From contig OW388296.1 of NCBI GenBank assembly GCA_936450465.1, positions 36,542,586-36,606,585 of the forward strand: a stretch of 64,000 nucleotides of DNA, written 5' to 3'. The notes beneath the pieces were generated by a model. The model was not told the DNA's origin. It saw only the letters and a program-made list of their open reading frames with translations, and made no database searches. A program made the position numbers and the translations under genes. Below, in pieces: positions 43,475 to 55,250 of the stretch (the stretch's first letter is position 1; the number at the start of each line of letters is the position of its first letter). This stretch comes from Gibbula magus. Its lineage: Eukaryota > Mollusca > Gastropoda > Trochida > Trochidae.

Positions 43475-46400
43475 TCCGTCTTCGTCGACTCCATCGCTGT
43501 GCTGGTTGAGACAATTAGTCACTTGGCACTGGCCACAAGGTGGTGAACAGAGCAGTCCATACACTCTACAGCTACATCGAGATGTACTGCAAGACGTTTT
43601 ACAATTGCAACGAATGATATGAAGCAGCTCATTTGGAGCAGCGTTCATGTCTGACATCACTGGAAGTAATTGTGAATCTTCTTCTTTCCACCCCCAGTCT
43701 TTCACATCTATGCCATTTTCTCGACCCATCCAGACCATTATTTGGTAATACACTCGTTCAGAATGAAACTTGGTTGCAGATGCAGTTGGAGGTAAACGTT
43801 CAGGGGTAACAAAGGAGGTTGTGGTTACAATTTTCTTCCGTAATGTATTGTTACGTAAGAATGCCAGAGACTGATCACTTTTTCCACCACACACATTGGA
43901 CATTGCCTTCAATCCAATGTCTGCAATCAAATCTCTATTTTGAATGGAGTAACAAACTGATTTGTAGAATACTGCATGACAGAATCCCTGTTCACAAGTT
44001 TTTGGAAGAGAGACTTCTTGCCAACCCCGAAGATCCTAGACGTACTATCACACCCGCTGAAGGCGTGGGCGAAAAGCAGCTGTGATTTTAAGTCCTCTCC
44101 AAGTATTGCAATTATTCTGTTGATGTCATATACTTTTACTTTTGAGGAAGCAGATTTGTCTGATCGGCAATAGAGATCTTGGCTGTTCGTCTGAGCATAA
44201 TACACAAGAAGAACTAGTAGGTCAGTGTCCTCCCCCATCAGTGTGGTTGATTTATCACGGGAAGATTCAACAGCAGCTTTGGCAATGTCTACATCTGCAT
44301 CAGCAGAAGACATAATGACAGTACATTCCCTAAGCCTCATTTTGCAAGCAATCAAGTCCTTGCTTGTTTCTTTCTCTTGAAAGGAAATCTTCCTTCTTGC
44401 CTGTGAATTCTGTTTCAGCAGTAAAGCTTACTATGGGGTGAAGTTTCTTTCCTCCACGTCTTCGATGAGTGTTATCTTTGATGGTCAGACCTTCATCATA
44501 CCCATCAAAGACGACAGTTGATTTACCATAGTGTCGAAAGGTGAAATCTGCGTATGATTCTGCTATTGTGCCATAGCTGTTCCCTTTCTTCCAGGGTAGG
44601 CGATGTAGTAGGGACCCTCCATCTAGCACATAATGTTCAGTTTCAGGAGTAAAGTCCAATGTCGTTTCAGTACATGCATCATTGCCACAATGTTCGGTGA
44701 TGGTATGAGCTATTTGGCTTGTCTGCCTTTCGAAATACATTTCGTGTCTCGAAAAGTGCAGTGGGGAAAGGGCTGAGCTCATAGTGCATCAAATCCACCA
44801 ATGAAAGTGCACCAGTTTTCGACACAACCCACAATCTCTGGAAGAGCAGGGGTGGGTCAATCGCTTGGTCTGGAGCAACTTTTATGGCTGAAACATCACC
44901 AAGGGTCACAGCTTTGTCTTTGCGTTTGAAAGAAACATCAAATGCTGGCTGTCAGATCATTTTCTGCATGATGGTCATTCCAACGGACTTATAGTCATGG
45001 ACGTTCACATTTGCATCTGCAATAACACCATTGACAATGTTCCGTAGAGTGGGGTCTTCAGAGAATGATGAGCAGATTGCTAAATTTGTACTGATCATGT
45101 CGAGGTCATATGCATCTCTCTTAACTCTGGCTCCAGTGAAATCTTTGTGCTGTTCACTAACTTCATAAGAAAGATTGGTGAATTCCTGCATTGCACTGTT
45201 ATACTTTGCCGTAAATGGAGATGACAGGGTCCAAAGAGACCTCTGTTCTTCTGTCATGCCACTTCCACATGTGAGTCCACCTGAGGTTTTCAATGACCTC
45301 ATTAGAGTTTGTTCAATGACAAGATCAGAGCTGAGGCCTGCCCAGAATTGATTGCTGCGACGGACAACATGAAGACCATTAGAGAATTTATGAAACACAT
45401 CAGGGTGACTTGACTCTAGTTGCTGCATTTCCTGGACATAGAAATGGGCAGATTTCAGTCAGTTATAATGGCCAGCTGCAGCAAATATTGGTAGACAATT
45501 TGAAACAGCATTTAAGTGCAATGACCAAGATCCAGTGCGATCAGCAAAGATGAGTTCTACAACTGTCAGCATTTCCATGTAATTCAACCATAATTGGCTT
45601 GTTTTTGACCTTCCACCAAGTTCAGATTTTCGTTTCTCCATTTCCTGATTTTTACCAGTATGTCTGATGTGACAACTGTCTCCAAATCTGTCTCCCCAAT
45701 CAGCAATGAATCATATTCTGACAGCTCTACAAATGATGGAAACTCTGGTGATTCTTCAATGAGATCAGTCACAATCATGTGGGTTAGACACTTATCTACA
45801 AGCAGATGGCCATGGATTGCTCGTTGAACAGCCTTTCCTGTCAACATATGGACTACAGGATTTTCACCATATACAACTTGTAGAATATCCTCGAGTCCTG
45901 ACTCATTTATGAGAGTTCCTATTGCACCCAATAGATTCATCAGAGTGTGAAAGCAACCCAACAAGAGCACAATTTCCTTCAAATGGCTGTTTTGTGGCGC
46001 ATCCAAGATGACCTCATTGGCCTTCAAGTACAGGGGTTGGTCAACTAGATTACTATTGGTGTAACGTTATGTGATGTTGCCTGTTTCCAAAGAAACTCTA
46101 GTGTTGACAAAAAACAAGCCTTGTCTGCTGAATACATGTTCATCATTGGCAGATATATTATCGATGATTGACCAGGATGTTCACTCCCCTGATGAATTGT
46201 ATGCATCATACCTTGCCAATTATCTGCAGCAAACACAATGTCCAAATTTGATGAATCAACGTCCTCACCCAAAATGTCAATGGCTGCAATATCAGCTACA
46301 TTTTTCTTAAATCTTATGATTTCAAAATAAGATGGCCCAAATCCCATTCGATTTAAAGTTTCAACAATAAACCTTGAGCGATATAAATGATGTGCTTGTA

Positions 46401-47045
46401 CTCCAAATCCTATCTGTAATGGTACTAGGACAGCCCGGGACGAACAGCCTGAATAATTGCTTGACCAATGCTAGCTACTCGTCTCTGCTTATCTGTACCT
46501 ACAAACAAACACTCCAATAGCATGCCAAGAGAATCCGGGAGATACCTTAAAGCAACGTCGACATTCAGCATATCAGAGTTTGGTTAATGATCTGTAACAG
46601 AAGGAACTTCACTTTTTACGTCGCTCTTGATAAGCCTCGCTGCAGTTTCAATGGTAGCCCTTTTCTGTGTAGCCTCAGCCCTATTTTCAACGCTTTTGAA
46701 GTAGGATCGAAGGATTTTAGATGTTTTCTCTCTCATTGTTACAATGTCATCTAGTCCTTCTCTTTCTGCAATGTAAATTGAATCCCCATAATGTTCCCGC
46801 AATCTACATTTTAGATATCGATTGCCGTATTGAACAGCACCTTCATCAGAAAGAAATTCTTTCATTTTACTCCCCGGAGCGGATATATAGTCAATTGTTC
46901 TTCATCATTAGCTTCCAAAAATGAACACAATCTGGAAAATGCTTGCTCTTGATCCTCATTTCTGGGCCTACCCGACCTTTTCCGCTTTGGTGATGATCCA
47001 TCCTTAATCTTTTGAGGAACATCAAAACCAGATCTGAAGTTTCCA
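43475..47045 (-). pseudogene. broken large gene: PIN/FEN-like region plus C-terminal CXC cysteine cluster
   Basis: On the minus strand, successive pieces in changing frames read as one protein of roughly 1,100 residues. The N-terminal piece is KRKRSGRPRNEDQEQAFSRL and LREHYGDSIYIAEREGLDDI. The middle is VFAADNWQGMMHTI, LGCFHTLMNLLGAIGTLI, GKAVQRAIHGHLLVDKCL, ADRTGSWSLHLNAV, VVRRSNQFWAGLSSDL and SEQHKD. A PIN/FEN-like part follows with DADVDIAK, MGEDTDLLVLLVYYA and HAFSGCDSTS. The C-terminus has DWGWKEED and a CX1C...CX4C cysteine cluster (CNCKTSCSTSRCSCR). At least two in-frame TGA codons (near 45458 and 44951) and about five frameshifts break it. I recall this architecture from uncharacterised multi-copy animal proteins; its mobility is inferred. 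The right edge meets piggyBac sequence at about 47075. Confidence 0.75.
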
Positions 47046-47449
47046 TCACATGAATGGTGATATAGCCTATAATGCGCAACTTAGTTCGGAAGCTATAGCG
47101 TGCAATAGGAAGGTACCCTCGATACTTTGCGGCAACTTTTTGAGTATAGCTGCGGCATGTGCCGCAACTTTTTGTGAGCATGTGTACATTTTATATGGAA
47201 TCAAAGCCAAATTTTTCCTCTTTACGAGGATGTTAGTTTTATGAAATTTGGCCTCCTGGTTCATCATTTATGGGTGGTATTTATGATGCGGTTCTGGCTG
47301 AACTTCCAATGAAAGCTTGCATTCACTTTCTCTGTCTCTTTGACAAAATAAAAAAATATTTTATTTGCACAATAAAATTACATTGCATTTATGTACAAAT
47401 ATATAGAGGTTATCATAAGAGTGTGTTTTGGGATGGTCAATATCCTGCA

Positions 47450-47884
47450 TTAGGAATAAACATTGTATTTTGCGAGCCTTGGCGAGTCAATGGCGGTGTG
47501 AAAAAGTTTGAAGCATGGTGCGGCGCACAGAGCAACATTACAGTCTATACATTCATAAGAAGCCTCTCTGCCCACTTGTTTTCTCTTCCTTGCTGGCGCA
47601 TTGCCTTCTTCTATCTGTTTTGCGAGGACCGCGCGTTTTGCCTTAGAGCATACCACACACATCCTTGTGATGTTTTTCTTCTTTCCGACAGCGCGAATTT
47701 TCGTCGGAAAGTGACGTCCATGAAGACGAATGACACTCTCGTCACTTGTGCTTGGCCGACCACGAGGACGTCTGCACAGCGATGGAACTTGTTCCCTTTC
47801 CGCTAATGTTACTATATTTTGCGCCAAAGCCTTCTTGTATTCCTGACTTGTTTGGAGAGTTTCATCTTGGCTGTATTCTTTATA
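47450..47884 (-). pseudogene. piggyBac transposase C-terminus, copy 1
   Basis: Codons read VPSLCRRPRGRPSTSDES, TRMCVVCSKAKRAVLAKQ and then YECIDCNVALCAAPCFKLFH. This retains the cysteine-rich zinc-binding domain that piggyBac transposases use to bind terminal repeats, which copy 2 has lost by frameshift. The gene is severed at 47884 by the TA-flanked element. Confidence 0.88.
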
Positions 47885-48177
47885 CCGTATTCGCCGTAAT
47901 GGAAGCCCTTGGCGTTTAAAAAATTGGTAAAAGGGCGCATTTATTAAAATGACTTTAAAAAATCGTAAAAAGGGGGCGTTTCTTAAAAAAAATTCTGTTC
48001 ATATCCAAAAGAAAAAGAAACATCGATTTTATTTCAGAGTTTTAATCAAAATAAGTGTATCAAATAAATGTAAAGAAGAGTTAAATGTTGCAGTTTATTA
48101 TTTGTATCAAATTTCAACCAGTATTGATAAACAATTTGCAATGGCAATTGAAACTAGTTTGCTAGGAATCTAAATCA

Positions 48178-50130
48178 ATCAATCAATCTTTATTTCACTC
48201 AAAAACCACCAACGGTGGTACAAGAGCAGAAAAACAAACATAACATAATATAAATTTTTTTTGCATGCGCCTTAACTATTTCTTAACAAACTTTGTAAGA
48301 CATTTATAAATTTGGACATTCTTTTCAATTCTTTTGCACATTTAGGTGTGAGAATTTTACATAGGTTATATACATTGGGATACAGGTGAAATGAGCTTGG
48401 GATATGTAAAATTCTGGCTGGGAGAAGAGATTCACATCTAAAGATATAATGGAACTCATCTCCCATTACATTTTGGTTGCATAATTTACATATACGTTCC
48501 TCCCTGATAATTCTCTGCCACCGGCCAGTCTCTATGGGTAGGTTATGGTTTAAAGGGCGGAATCTTAAAAATGGGATAGAGATCCCTTTTGGTAGTAATA
48601 AATATCGTTCAAATTGAAGTGATCTTTTAAAATGTTTATAAAGGATGCCCTTAGAGCTGCATTCAATGTTTTCTCTCCATTTTTAGCTCATCAGGCCTGA
48701 AAGGCCCGATGGGCTTATGGCATGGCATGGTGTCCGGCGTCCGTCCGTCCGTCCGTCCATCCGTAAACTTTTCGCTTTTTCGACTTCTTCTCCAGAACCA
48801 ATGATTCCACAGAGCTGAAATTTTATGTGAAGACTCCTTGGCCAATGGGGATTCTAAATTGTAGATTTCGTGACCCCGTGACCCCAAATGGGGTCACAGG
48901 GGTCACATCCTTAAAAACCTATTTTCATCTTCTTCTTCAGTTCCAAAAGGTCTAGAGAGCTGAAAAGTTGTGTGCAGACTCCTTGGCCAATGGGGATTCT
49001 AAATTGTAGATTTTGTGACCCCATGACCCCAAATGGGGTCACAGGGGTCACATCCTTAAAAACCTATTTTCATCTTCTTCTCAATTTCCAAAAGGTCTAG
49101 AGAGCTGAAAAGTTGTGTGCAGACTCCTTGGCCAATGGGGATTCTAAATTGTAGATTTCGTGACCCTGTGACCCCAAATGGGGTCACCGGGGTCACATCC
49201 TTAAAAATTTATTTTCATCTTCTTCTCCAGTTCCAAAAGGTCTAGAGAGCTGAAAAGTTGTGTGCAGACTCCTTGACCAATGGGGATTCTAAATTGTAGA
49301 TTTCGTGACCCCATGACCCCAAATGGGGTCACCGGGGTCACATCCTTTAAAACCTATTTTCATCTTCTTCTCAAGTTCCAAAAGGTCTAGAGAGCTGAAA
49401 AGCTGTGTGCAGACTCCTTGGCCAATGGGGATCGATATCGAGATTCTAAATTGTAGATTATGTGACCCTGTGACCCCAAATGGGGTCACAGTGGTCATTA
49501 TCTAAGAACCTATCTTTTGCTTGTAAACAATTACTTAAAATAACTTAAATATTCAACTTTAGATAGTAAATCAATGAAACCCTGATGAGCTACAGAGTCC
49601 ATGGCTCTATTTTTGATAAAACTGATCAGTTAGAATTTGTCCTGCTCTAAGAGACCAGCCAGGGTGTAGAATGCAGGGAGGCTATTTCACTTAATCCAAT
49701 ATTGTTTAACAGTGTCTGAATACAGCATAACCATGGAACTTTATTTGGGTACTGTTGGTATTTGATAAAAACACATTTATACAGGATTTGTGACAGTTTT
49801 AAGTTTTTATGCCAAAACGACAACATACGTTGAAATATTTTTATATAAAGTGGAGTTCTACCCAATTCACCATAAATCATAAAGTCCAGTTGCCATTTTA
49901 AGAAATTTTAAATGTAGGTTTTCAATTAGGTTTAACTTTTCATATCCCCAAATTTCTGAACCATACGTTAAAATTGGGAGTATCATCGTATCAAAGGCTG
50001 ATAATAGACAGTCTAATGGTAAGCCTATGTTGGGTGATATTTTGAGTAAGCTGTACATAGACTTTGTCGCTGGATTTAATTAGGTCTTCAAGACTACGTC
50101 TGGAAGACCTATTGTTATTATCCGTGTTCT
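48178..50130 (-). pseudogene. decayed LINE 3' half, minus strand
   Basis: Pieces read LPILTYGSEIWGYEKLNLIE and LHLKFLKMATGL (about 49890-50000), YGELGRTPLYIKIFQRM (near 49850) and, after the inserted repeat, GDEFHYIFRCESL (near 48450). The 3' tail near 48196-48220 has the ACCACCGTTGGTGG hairpin also present at 18540. It is interrupted by the repeat at 48683-49510. Confidence 0.82.
48683..49510 (+). mobile_element. GGCC-hairpin dispersed repeat, five 145-bp tandem units
   Basis: The head ATTTTTAGCTCATCAGGCCT is followed by GGCTTATGGCATGGC, GTCCGTCCGTCCGTCC, and then units of about 145 bp. The units contain TTCCAAAAGGTCTAGAGAGC, ATTCTAAATTGTAGATT and the hairpin TGACCCCAAATGGGGTCA. The last unit has an extra ATCGATATCGAG. 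This is the best copy in the window. Confidence 0.9.
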
Positions 50131-50138
50131 TCATTATT

Positions 50139-50781
50139 ATCCCCCGCCAACATAGTTGGGGGGGGGGATATTGAAATGGGCTCCGTCCGTCCGTCCCGAT
50201 TTTGTTTCCGGAGCAGAACTCGAAAACTATAAGACATATCTCAACAAAACTTGGTGTGTGGAACAATCATCATGTGTAGATGTGCCTTTTGGGGTTTTCA
50301 ACTTCTTCGAGTTATTTTTTTTGACCGTTTCCATGGAAATGTAACTTAGAATTTCGTTTCCGGAACAGGACTCGAAAACTATAAGACATATCTCAACGAA
50401 ACTTGGTGTGTGGAACAATCATCATGTCTAGATGTGCCTTTTGGGGTTTTCAACTTCTTCGAGTTATTTTTTTTGACCGTTTCCATGGAAATATAACTTG
50501 GAATTTCGTTTCCGGAACAGAACTCGAAAACTATAAGACATATCTCAACGAAACTTGGTGTGTGGAACAATCATCATGTGTAGATGTGCCTGAAAGGCCC
50601 GATGGGCTTATGGCATTGCACAGTGTCCAGCCGTCTGTAAACTTTTAGCATTTTGTCTTCTTCTCCAGAACCACTTTGTCTAAGGAGCTGAAATTTTGTG
50701 TGTTGTGTTTAGTTGAAAAAGGTTCATAGTCACTGTTATTCAACAACTATTCTTCAATAAATTTTCCCAAAGGCGGGGGAT
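50139..50781 (+). mobile_element. complete copy of the 152-bp-array composite element
   Basis: It runs from ATCCCCCGCC to GGCGGGGGAT, a 10-bp inverted terminal pair. Order: GCCAACATAGTTGGGG hairpin, CTCCGTCCGTCCGTCC, about 2.6 copies of the 152-bp unit, then the GGCCTGAAAGGCCC tail shared with 690-900. Confidence 0.85.
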
Positions 50782-50784
50782 ATA

Positions 50785-52440
50785 GCCGACTCTGTCTGCT
50801 TGTTATTCTTTGTACTTTTTTTGTCCAGAGCTTTCTGAAGTAACCACTGGGTTGATTCGCATGAAATTTTCAGGGATGATAGCCTGTGACCCAACTTAGA
50901 TTTTAACGAGCCACTTTTTTGATTTTCGACTTATTTCGTGAGTTATCTCCCCTTGAAGTCAAAACTTTAAACCTTCATAGCTCGAATACTAATCAATATA
51001 TTTTCTCAAAACTTTCACCAAAATGTGCGCAACGGCCTTTTTTCGGTCCGAAAGATAGATTTTTTGCTATTTCGAAAAAACTGAATATTGTGTGAACTTT
51101 CGCAGTTTTTAGGGTACGCGTCTAAGAAAACCTTCTCGTTCTTCAATTTTATGAGTACAGCTACATATGATAGCTTATTTTAAAGATAAATCAATTCTTC
51201 AGAGGGTTGTAGTTGTCGATTTTTTAATTTCATCCTATTATTGAACATGGTCATTTTTAAAAAGACCGAATTTCGGCCTCATGTTTAAAGGGGCACAACT
51301 CTGTCAGAAATGAAGATACGGCAAAGATTTTTATTGTCATCTGACCCCAATATGTTACTTAACATTTCTATAACAGATCTATATCATGTAAAAGTCGATA
51401 GTTAGGCCACAATTATCGCATTTGTCAAAATGTATGAAATTTCGTGATTTTGAGGACTTTTGAGGGGCATATTTTTCGAAGAATTTTAGATGTTAAACCA
51501 CTAAAGATACCAACATGTTTAATAGCTTATGTTAAAGGAGAGATATCATTTTATTAAGGACAATAAATTTCAAGCATTTATTTGTCATACCTTACGTGTG
51601 ACAAGTCATAGAACTTTGTCATTTTTCGAAAATCGCCGTTTTCGGCAAAGTTCAAAGGATCATAACTGCTTAACTAATTAAGATATTTCATTATATTTAC
51701 ACCTTCGGATACACAAATTCAAGAACAACAACTTTTCAGTTGAACCCTTTCATCAAAAAGTTGATAGTTAAGCTCCGAACAATGCAAACGTTCTCAAGGG
51801 GTCAAAATTTAAGCAATTTAGAGTATTTTCTTGAATATTCAGAAAACGATAATGCATTAATTATGTATGCAATCTAAATGATGATTAAATCTACTTAAGT
51901 GGAAATTAAAGCACAATATTTTCTTTGTTGCAACTTAGTATGAAAATATTAACCATTTTGTCTTAATCGTGAGAAAGGTCATGTAGGGGTCCATTAATAA
52001 GCGATTGTTCCATTTTCAGAGGGTCATTGTCTTTGGGTAATTTTTGTAAAATAACTACTGAAGATAGAGACATGTTTGATAGCTCATTTTAAAGCAGAGA
52101 AACTGATAAATAACCGAGAGTGCAACATGGAGTTCAAGGTCAAGCAGAAGTCTTCAACTCTTGAAGACCTAAGTATTGCCTTGGCAATCCTAGTTTATGT
52201 AACCATCCTCTTAATTCGGTGGAGTTTAATGCCAAGATATATGTATGCATCAACTATTTCATTACTAGTTTCTCCATAGTTAGAGACAATTCAGTTTTTT
52301 TTGCCGGCCCCCCACCGAATATTAAGACTTTAGTAATAAAGTAATATGTTTAAATATAACCACCAATGAACGGCAGCATAAACACAATCAGCTGATAAGC
52401 ACATGGCGCAGAACGATTATGTAAACACTATTTCTGGGTC
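50785..52440. other. repeat-like AT-rich stretch without gene
   Basis: Text such as GAAATTTTCAGGGATGATAG and GTTATCTCCCCTTGAAGTC recalls dispersed mollusc repeats. No tandem structure and no supported frame are visible. Confidence 0.4.
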
Positions 52441-52725
52441 ATGACATTCTCTATTCATATCACATTGACAACTTCACATGAACAAAATAAAGTTCATGAC
52501 AAATTCGCTGTCAGTGTGGTAGTGTCATCTGCACTTGTGGGAAATCTTCAAAGAGAGTTGAGCAAGACATTTTCCTGTTTCTTAAAACATGGCGGTTGCA
52601 TAAAATGTGTAGTGAATGATCATAACAGACATTCGACAGTCGCCGGGGAACTTGAAATACCATGTACCTTACACTTTACTGGACATAAGAGGTTGATAGC
52701 AAGATTGATAACTCTTCTTCAATGA
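52441..52725 (+). CDS. small HIRAN-like protein or terminal exon of the TA-flanked element
   Basis: The 94-residue frame contains HDKFAVSVV, LVGNLQRELSKTFSCFL, KHGGCIKCVV and LEIPCTLHFTG, in the order of a HIRAN-type module (residue-rich in D-x-A-V, a VG..PR-like element and a Gly turn). HIRAN modules bind DNA ends in other proteins. Here the second element is NLQRE rather than the usual GHxPR. It stops 119 bp inside the right terminal repeat, as an element-encoded last exon would. An ATG is not essential if it is spliced. Confidence 0.4.
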   Translation: MTFSIHITLTTSHEQNKVHDKFAVSVVVSSALVGNLQRELSKTFSCFLKHGGCIKCVVNDHNRHSTVAGELEIPCTLHFTGHKRLIARLITLLQ

Positions 52726-52865
52726 AACTTCAGTAAGATAAGTCGATACAAAAGAGGGGTGTTTATTAGGGGTAATTTTCCGCGAGTCAAAAATGGCTTA
52801 GGGGGGCTTTTATTAGGAGAGGGCGTTTATTAAGATGAATACGGTAAATGATATAAGAGTTCAAC

Positions 52866-53494
52866 TAAGGGTGCAATGATACGCTGGAATATCGATGTAC
52901 CTCGATGCGACAGTCACGATACGATACACGGTACATTTACATGCAAATATCGGATAGAAAACGATACATACATAATTGAATTAGCAATTACCACTAGATT
53001 TATAAAGCACCACTGTTAGTTCAAATTTTAAAAGGATATTTATATAACAGTTTGGAAAGTTTAACATACATTCATTTTACTTTACTTGCCAGCGAAAACA
53101 AAACCAGTCATGAAAACGAAACCGAATGACCTCCCTTTCAAGAATACTGAGAGATAATTTATTCAAGTAACACAGAGTACTGAATCTTCATTGGCTGTCA
53201 GAAATAGGTCAACTACTTCGGTTTCTGCCGTAATATAACGAAGAAATCTTATTGGTTGTTATTCTGGTCTCTCCCTTCGTTTAAATTCGTATGTGTGACA
53301 GCTTCAAGGTATCGCGCTGTATGTAGTGTCATTGTGTCTCAACTCAGACATGGCGTTTAATACGCTCTCTTCTTGAACAATACGCGTTTAATAGAGGATG
53401 GTACTTATTTCAAATATCTAGATATGTATCGTATCGTAACCTAAGTATCAAGATACGTATCGTATCGTGAACCTAGTGTATCGTTGCACCCTTA
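52866..53494. mobile_element. hAT-like MITE with 8-bp target duplication, split at its end by piggyBac 2
   Basis: The left end TAAGGGTGCAATGATAC and right end GTATCGTTGCACCCTTA are inverted. The duplication AGTTCAAC is at 52858-52865 and, beyond the piggyBac insert, at 59649-59656. The inside is CGATACGATAC-rich near both ends and has no frame. The 8-bp duplication and the terminal sequence fit hAT elements. Confidence 0.88.
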
Positions 53495-55250
53495 ACCCTT
53501 ACGTTGCGTATATATATTTTACCCTTTTTAGCCCCTGTGGCGGAATTTACAGGCTCGCAGCTCGCAGCAGTAGTTTGAGCTTAGGCACTAACGAGCTCTG
53601 CTGGCGGAATTTCCAGGCGGCGATTCCGGTACCGTTTTTACGAAATATACCGCATCTACATGGCGAATACGGGCTATATACGGGCGTTGAATACAAATTC
53701 AAGTCGCGGTACCCGTACACAAATGGTTGCTTTATACCCGCATCTTTGAATTATTTTTTTTACGATTTTTCTTTACTTTTCTATTACTTTGTAAAGATTG
53801 TCTTTAATTCGGGCCTTATAACATCATGAATTTGGAGCGCGCTACTGAAATTTTTATATGGACTTGAAGACCAGATGTTTGTCTTTACAATGATATAAAA
53901 AATATTAGAATGCGACCTATGGTTATAATTCTATTGTCATCTAAAGTTTGTCTTTATTTCCAGCTTCATGAAATCAAAACTCCTGAGCGCGCATATTGCG
54001 AAATTTATATGTGCTTGTAGATAGTTTATTCCTCTTTACAATGACGTAAAAATTATTAGAATACGACTTATGGTTCAGAAAATATAACCAACCAAAGGAG
54101 AGTGACGCTACCCCGACAGTACCACGTGAATGGTCCCGACGCGCACCAAGTTACTGGCACTGCTTGGTCCCCCCGGGACTGTGCTAATTACAGTACCGTT
54201 ACCTCCTCGAGACCTCCTCGAGACCTCCTCGAGGGTGCCAGAGCCGAGCGCGCGTGGAACTAATGGGTACTAATGAGCACAGCATACACTAATCACCGCG
54301 GCGAACGCAATACATGTTGCGCGGTGTAAAGTTTGTCTTTATTTCCAGCTTTATAAAATCGTAAATTATTTCGCGCGCATGCGAAACACGTATGTACTTG
54401 AAGACAATTTATTCCTCTTTACAATGATATAAAAATTATTGGAATACGTCAAATGGTTCGCAATATATGAAGAGCGTAAGGAAGGCACCCCCAGTACTTA
54501 GAAAATTCATTTTTGAAAAACTAACTTTTTGCGACATCTGGCGCATCATTTGCCGCATGTTTATTTTTCGCTGCGTATATACATATGATACATGGAATTG
54601 AAGACAATTTATTGCTCTTTACGATGATGTAAAAAGAAAAGCTTCGTTCGGAAGCTATAGCGGGCCAAATGAAGGTACCCTCGGTACTTTGAGGCAACTT
54701 TTTGACTATCGCGCATATCGGGGCACGTACCGCAACTTTAGTTTTTCGTGCGCATGTATAAATTTTATATTGAATCAAAGCCGAATCTTTCCTCTTTACC
54801 CCATGTAAGTTTTATGAAAATCGGCCACCCGGTTCAGCATTTATGGGTGTTTTTTATGATGCGGTTCTGGCTGAACTTCCAATGAAAGCTCGCATTCACT
54901 TTCTCTGTCTCTTTGATAAAATAAAAAATATTTTATTTGCAATGACATGTATTACAATGAAATTACAATGCATTTACGTACAAATATACACAATATTTAC
55001 CTGCGGTTGTGCGCAGAACAGCTTTAGGGACCTAACAAGGTATGTATATAATGTGTATATACTGGTTGTCCACACTTCGGCTCTCTTTACTTTCAATTTT
55101 CTTCTTCTTCATTCCCTTCTTCATTTCTTTCTTTTTCCGTGGCAGTGATGTAAGCCCTGGAATAGTCAGTGGCGGTGTGGTACAGTTTGAAGCATGGTGC
55201 GGCGCACAGAGAAACATTACAATCTGTACATTCATAAGAAGACTCTCTGC

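Larger units (their letters stand above)
47885..52844. mobile_element. 5-kb TIR element with TA target duplication, inserted in piggyBac 1
   Basis: The ends CCGTATTCGCCGTAATGGAA (47885) and the complement of TTATTAAGATGAATACGG (52844) are imperfect inverted repeats. TA flanks both sides (47883-47884, 52845-52846). Joining the flanks restores CTTTATAA(A)TGAT, matching CTTTATAAACGATG in the intact piggyBac at 55556, which proves the insertion boundaries. The inside carries a decayed LINE, two dispersed repeats and a small HIRAN-like frame next to the right end. The transposase is not recognised. Confidence 0.8.

Noticed and set aside
53467..53829. 120-codon plus-strand frame
   Set aside because: It crosses the junction between the hAT-like element and the piggyBac left end, so it is not a gene.
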